DNA from: JBBDIM01 sp040880405
GTDB taxonomy: Bacteria; Planctomycetota; Planctomycetia; Pirellulales; Pirellulaceae
Direction: 5' to 3'
Assembly (NCBI GenBank): GCA_040880405.1
Contig: JBBDIM010000003.1
Location: forward strand, 1 to 9,323
DNA: 9,323 nt
Part shown: in pieces, positions 6,995 through 9,323 of the stretch
Position numbering within the stretch: the first letter of the stretch is position 1
How the letters are laid out: every line of letters starts with the position of its first letter
Notes under the pieces: model-generated
The model's database searches: none
Told to the model about the DNA's origin: nothing
The model's input: only the letters and a program-made list of their open reading frames with translations
Program-made: the position numbers and the translations under genes

Positions 6995-7084
6995 ATGAGC
7001 CAGTCAGGACGCGGCGCACGTGGGAAGGCATCCCCCCTTTGCGGCTTTGCGATAAAGCAGGAAATGCTCTCGCAAAGGCGCTAA
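6995..7084 (+). CDS. Tiny 29-codon frame with strong Shine-Dalgarno; small protein or interrupted gene start
   Basis: GGAGGA (6983-6988) lies 6 nt before an ATG at 6995, the best-placed ribosome binding site in the region. The frame reads MSQSGRGARGKASPLCGFAI and ends at TAA 7082-7084. From about codon 13 onward the coding sequence lies inside the hairpin repeat, so its second half is dictated by the repeat rather than by a protein. It may be the 5' remnant of a gene broken by the repeat, a leader peptide, or chance. Confidence 0.2.
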   Translation: MSQSGRGARGKASPLCGFAIKQEMLSQRR

Positions 7085-7097
7085 GACGCAAAGGGGG
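7033..7097. repeat. 65-nt nested hairpin repeat, probable dispersed palindromic element
   Basis: The outer arms CCCCCTTTGCG (7033-7043) and CGCAAAGGGGG (7087-7097) are perfectly complementary over 11 bp. Inside, CTTTGCG (7045-7051) pairs with CGCAAAG (7071-7077), and AGCA (7056-7059) with TGCT (7065-7068). The word CGCAAAGGCGCTAAGACGCA resembles 'cgcaaaggcgc.aagacgcaaag' repeats that I recall being scattered in many environmental bacterial genomes, which suggests a REP- or MITE-like element. The structure is seen directly; the family match is from memory. Confidence 0.65.
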
Positions 7098-7228
7098 AAT
7101 GGGACGGGAGAGAAAATGGTCCGGCTGATTCCTGACGCTTTGACGAATCGTTGAGGAGATGAGCCAGCGATGTAGCGACGAAAGCGGGAAGTTATTTTTC
7201 CGTAGCTCCTTGCTCCTAATCCGCGGCT

Positions 7229-7253
7229 AAGTTCATGAAGAATCCATGAACTT
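7229..7253. repeat. 9-bp inverted repeat with 7-nt loop
   Basis: AAGTTCATG (7229-7237) and CATGAACTT (7245-7253) are exact inverted copies around AAGAATC. No T-run follows on the plus strand, so it is not a canonical terminator. It could be an operator site or an mRNA hairpin. It lies about 300 nt before the DUF1559 gene, right at the end of a 23-codon mini-frame. Confidence 0.4.
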
Positions 7254-7453
7254 TCAAACCGCGTCGAAGTCTCGGGACTCCATTTTTCTTGGGAGATCAG
7301 ACCTTCTTTGCCAGAAGCATTTCTTTGTTGAGAGCGAATGCCTCCCGCTTAATGGTCGGTCATTGCCCAATTGGTGCCCATTGAGAGATGCGACCCGAAT
7401 TTTAATTTCTTCCCGTCATTTTATTCCAACAAAAAGTTGCGGTATCCCGAACA

Positions 7454-7482
7454 TTGTCCCCCGGTGAAATCTCATCTAAAGT
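7454..7482 (+). promoter_or_regulatory. Candidate sigma-70-type promoter for the DUF1559 gene
   Basis: TTGTCC (7454-7459) and TAAAGT (7477-7482) each match four of six consensus bases and are exactly 17 bp apart. Transcription would begin near 7489, leaving a leader of about 60 nt. That leader contains a 6-bp hairpin CGAGAA-GTTGT-TTCTCG (7506-7522). Matches of this quality are common by chance. Confidence 0.3.
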
Positions 7483-7537
7483 ATCTCCTTACTCGGACCC
7501 ACTGCCGAGAAGTTGTTTCTCGCGATCCCAAATTATT

Positions 7538-7542
7538 AGGAG
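7538..7542 (+). promoter_or_regulatory. Shine-Dalgarno site of the DUF1559 gene
   Basis: AGGAG lies 6 nt before ATG 7549 and fixes that start. It is clearly stronger than the sites before the sulfatase, the hypothetical protein or the lipoprotein, consistent with well-translated mRNA. Confidence 0.75.
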
Positions 7543-7548
7543 TCTTTC

Positions 7549-8604
7549 ATGTTCCGTCGTCGTGGCTTTACGCTCGTTGAACTGTTGGTTGTGATTGCCA
7601 TCATCGGTGTCTTGGTGGCGCTGCTGCTGCCAGCCGTACAGCAAGCGCGTGAAGCGGCACGGCGGATGTCGTGTACCAATAACTTGAAGCAAATCGGACT
7701 GGCCCTCCATAACTATCACGATACCTATGGAAGGCTACCCGCGAGGTCGGGCGGTACGCAGGCTAATGCCCATCGGTTAAGTGGGTGGGTCGGCTTGCTC
7801 CCCTTTATGGAAGAGCGGGCGTTGTATGATCAAATTTCCAGTGGGAATGGCACCCACGCCTCTTTTGGTCCGCAGCCCTGGGGCAACTTCGCTCCCTTCA
7901 AGACGCAGGTTCGAGGGTTCATCTGTCCTTCGGAACCGGCGACTCCGATCGACCCAACTCAATACGGTGGCGTCGGCAGTTCCAACTATGCCTTCAGCAA
8001 CGGAGATAGTTGCCGCTATACCCTGGACCATCAAGCCTTTGAATCGCGAGGGGTGTTTTCATTTTACAAATACTGCGGATTTCAAAAGATCACGGATGGG
8101 CTTAGCAACACTGTCATGGTGGGTGAAAAATCGCTGGGAACACCCAACCAGAAAAAGGTGCGGGGCGGTATTATCATCACGGGATCGCCCTGGGTAGGTG
8201 AAGGGGCAGCGGGCCAACAGGACGGCATCAACCCGGCAGTTTGTCTGGCGATGCGTCCCTTGGGCCAGACCTATCCTGACAGCGTCAACATCTTGACGAC
8301 CAACGGCCGCCGCTGGACCGACGGCACGGTGAACTTTCAGGGTTTTTGCACCATCCTCCCCCCGAACGCCCCGAGTTGTAGTCGGAATGGTTCGGATTGG
8401 CCGGAAGGTATTGTATCCGCATCGAGCCATCATCCCGGTGGTGCCGCCGCCGTCTTCTGTGATGGGGCCGTCTCCTTTATTCCTGAAACGATCGATACCG
8501 GCGACCTTTCCCAAATGGCTCGCCTTCAAGGTGTATCACCTTATGGCGTATGGGGCGCGATGGGCTCGAAAGCGGGTGGCGAGGTTGCCGCCCAAGCGCG
8601 CTAA
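7549..8604 (+). CDS. DUF1559 protein with prepilin-type N-terminus and H-X9-DG motif
   Basis: The 351-residue protein begins with a type IV prepilin-like leader: MFRRRG, cleavage expected after G6, then FTLVELLVVIAIIGVLVALLLPA with the conserved Glu at mature position 5. The family hallmark CTNNLKQIGLALHNYHD follows (from C42). The C-terminal part holds HPGGAAAVFCDG (H295 to D305-G306), the H-X9-DG motif of prepilin-processing-associated proteins. Established knowledge: prepilin peptidase trims such leaders and the hydrophobic helix anchors or assembles the protein in the membrane; DUF1559 proteins occur in many copies in planctomycetes and their exact role is unknown. Length is typical and the start is fixed by a good Shine-Dalgarno. 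The lipoprotein gene follows within 100 nt on the same strand. Specific function, such as substrate binding, adhesion or pseudopilus assembly, cannot be told. Confidence 0.95.
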   Translation: MFRRRGFTLVELLVVIAIIGVLVALLLPAVQQAREAARRMSCTNNLKQIGLALHNYHDTYGRLPARSGGTQANAHRLSGWVGLLPFMEERALYDQISSGNGTHASFGPQPWGNFAPFKTQVRGFICPSEPATPIDPTQYGGVGSSNYAFSNGDSCRYTLDHQAFESRGVFSFYKYCGFQKITDGLSNTVMVGEKSLGTPNQKKVRGGIIITGSPWVGEGAAGQQDGINPAVCLAMRPLGQTYPDSVNILTTNGRRWTDGTVNFQGFCTILPPNAPSCSRNGSDWPEGIVSASSHHPGGAAAVFCDGAVSFIPETIDTGDLSQMARLQGVSPYGVWGAMGSKAGGEVAAQAR

Positions 8605-8688
8605 ATTTCTGGTCCGAGTCGAACCTAGACCCGAATACTTCACAGCCAATCCGTGATCGTGCCGGAAGCGTCCAGCACGATTCCCCCA

Positions 8689-9201
8689 ATGCGAACCAAC
8701 CCCATCTTTCTTCCGCCTTTACCTGGGTCCGATGTCGTGGAAAATACCCTCCGGATAATCTGCTTATGCCTGGTGGCTGTGTTTGGCACCGGCTGCTCTC
8801 AACAACTCCTCCTTGATGGTGCCGAGAAGGCGACGGTCGTTGTGATGCTGGATGGCATTCCGGTCGAAGATGCCGCCGTGGTGTTCACACCGGTCGGTGG
8901 CGGACGTTCCGCCACGGGGAAAACCAACGGCAACGGAATCGCGCAAATGGGAACCTCAAGCGTCGGCGATGGCGTCTTTCCGGGCGAGTACACCATCGCT
9001 GTCATCAAGTCGATCGAGGATCCCGACACCGTTTCCGCCGAGGAGTCGCCCGAGGAATATAAGGGACGGGGTGCTCCCCTCTACGCGAAACAAATCTACC
9101 TCGTTCCCAAGAAGTACATCAGTCCGGCAAGCTCGGGCTTAAGTACGATCATTGAGGTGGGGTCCGAAAACAGGGTGGAACTTGAGTTAAGTAGCAAGTA
9201 A
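8689..9201 (+). CDS. Small lipoprotein with carboxypeptidase-regulatory/transthyretin-like domain
   Basis: The product is a probable envelope lipoprotein. A hydrophobic stretch (RIICLCLVAVFGTGC) ends in a lipobox-like G-T-G-C, with lipidation expected at C36 counting from ATG 8689. The mature part resembles the small beta-sandwich often paired with DUF1559 proteins: VVVMLDGIPVEDAAVVFTPVGGGRSATGKTNGNGIAQMG, then a DGVFPGEYTIAVIKS strand pair. The motif order (DG-PV..A.V.F.P, GR.A.G.T...G, PG.Y...I) is what I know from such planctomycete proteins. The start is uncertain: GTG 8653 gives 182 residues, ATG 8689 gives 170, and GTG 8737 gives 154 with a more usual 19-residue signal; none has a clear Shine-Dalgarno. 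It lies 84 nt after the DUF1559 stop (48 nt for the GTG) and is probably co-transcribed. Its partner and ligand are unknown. Confidence 0.85.
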   Translation: MRTNPIFLPPLPGSDVVENTLRIICLCLVAVFGTGCSQQLLLDGAEKATVVVMLDGIPVEDAAVVFTPVGGGRSATGKTNGNGIAQMGTSSVGDGVFPGEYTIAVIKSIEDPDTVSAEESPEEYKGRGAPLYAKQIYLVPKKYISPASSGLSTIIEVGSENRVELELSSK

Positions 9202-9306
9202 GTAGCGGCCGAAAATCAACTTCCCGATTTATGGGTAAGTCGCAGTTGCGCGAGAAACGTGAATCACTCAGTTAAATACTCACGCAAAGCCGCCGGGGGA
9301 CAAAAC

Positions 9307-9315
9307 GGGGAGGAG
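9307..9315 (+). promoter_or_regulatory. Strong ribosome binding site for a gene starting at the right edge
   Basis: GGGGAGGAG ends 7 nt before the final base of the window, which is A. If the next bases are TG, an ATG would start at 9323. The preceding 9202-9306 shows no gene and no terminator, so the downstream gene could belong to the same transcript as the DUF1559-lipoprotein pair. Confidence 0.45.
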
Positions 9316-9323
9316 TTCAATTA

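Larger units (their letters stand above)
6946..7548. other. Long intergenic region between regulator and DUF1559 gene
   Basis: About 600 bases without a convincing gene of normal size. In order it holds a strong Shine-Dalgarno with a 29-codon frame, a nested hairpin repeat lying across that frame, a second 23-codon frame with the same first three codons, a 9-bp hairpin, a low-GC stretch (about 7250-7450) with no recognisable content, then a candidate promoter and leader hairpin for the DUF1559 gene. A 73-codon frame at 7246-7467 does not look like protein. Confidence 0.6.

Noticed and set aside
7246..7467. 73-codon frame in the AT-rich spacer
   Set aside because: No ribosome binding site, its ATG lies in the 3' arm of the 9-bp hairpin, and the product has no coherent hydrophobic or helical pattern.
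1..9323. CRISPR arrays, tRNA or rRNA genes, transposases, integrases, phage genes
   Set aside because: No regularly spaced repeats, no RNA gene signatures and no recombinase-like proteins were seen on either strand.

Overview
The window looks like chromosomal DNA from a planctomycete, probably of the Pirellula/Rhodopirellula type. Three things point there: a secreted type I sulfatase, a DUF1559 pseudopilin-like protein with an H-X9-DG C-terminal motif, and a small regulatory-domain lipoprotein right behind it. DUF1559 families are strongly expanded in Planctomycetota. Shine-Dalgarno sites are weak or missing at several starts, which also fits. The genus cannot be fixed from the sequence.

Layout. 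Bases 1-2697 carry three genes on the minus strand, in transcription order: a secreted sulfatase (2697-1114), a tryptophan-rich protein of unknown function (920-240), and the first 15 complete codons of a gene that runs off the left edge (47-1). From about 2996 everything reads on the plus strand: mutS (2996-5605), a FadR/FCD-type GntR regulator (6217-6945), a DUF1559 protein (7549-8604) and a transthyretin-like lipoprotein (8689-9201). The window ends on a strong ribosome binding site whose start codon would be the last base, so another plus-strand gene begins at the right edge.

The two long intergenic stretches carry the least ordinary sequence. Between mutS and the regulator (5606-6216) lie a 20-bp perfect palindrome directly behind a terminator-like hairpin, two diverged copies of one ordered set of short motifs, and a 12-nt segment able to form a long-range stem. 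Close to the regulator start are inverted repeats that could be its operators. Between the regulator and the DUF1559 gene (6946-7548), a nested 65-nt hairpin repeat lies across a 29-codon reading frame that has a strong Shine-Dalgarno. A second mini-frame, a 9-bp hairpin and a candidate promoter follow.

How the genes work together. MutS is a housekeeping mismatch-repair protein and probably has no functional link to its neighbours. The DUF1559 protein and the lipoprotein are closely spaced on one strand and are probably one envelope-related transcription unit. The sulfatase and its downstream genes may be co-transcribed, but gaps of about 190 nt and a strong hairpin after the sulfatase stop leave that open. 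I see no clear new multi-gene system. The best leads are the intergenic repeats and hairpins.
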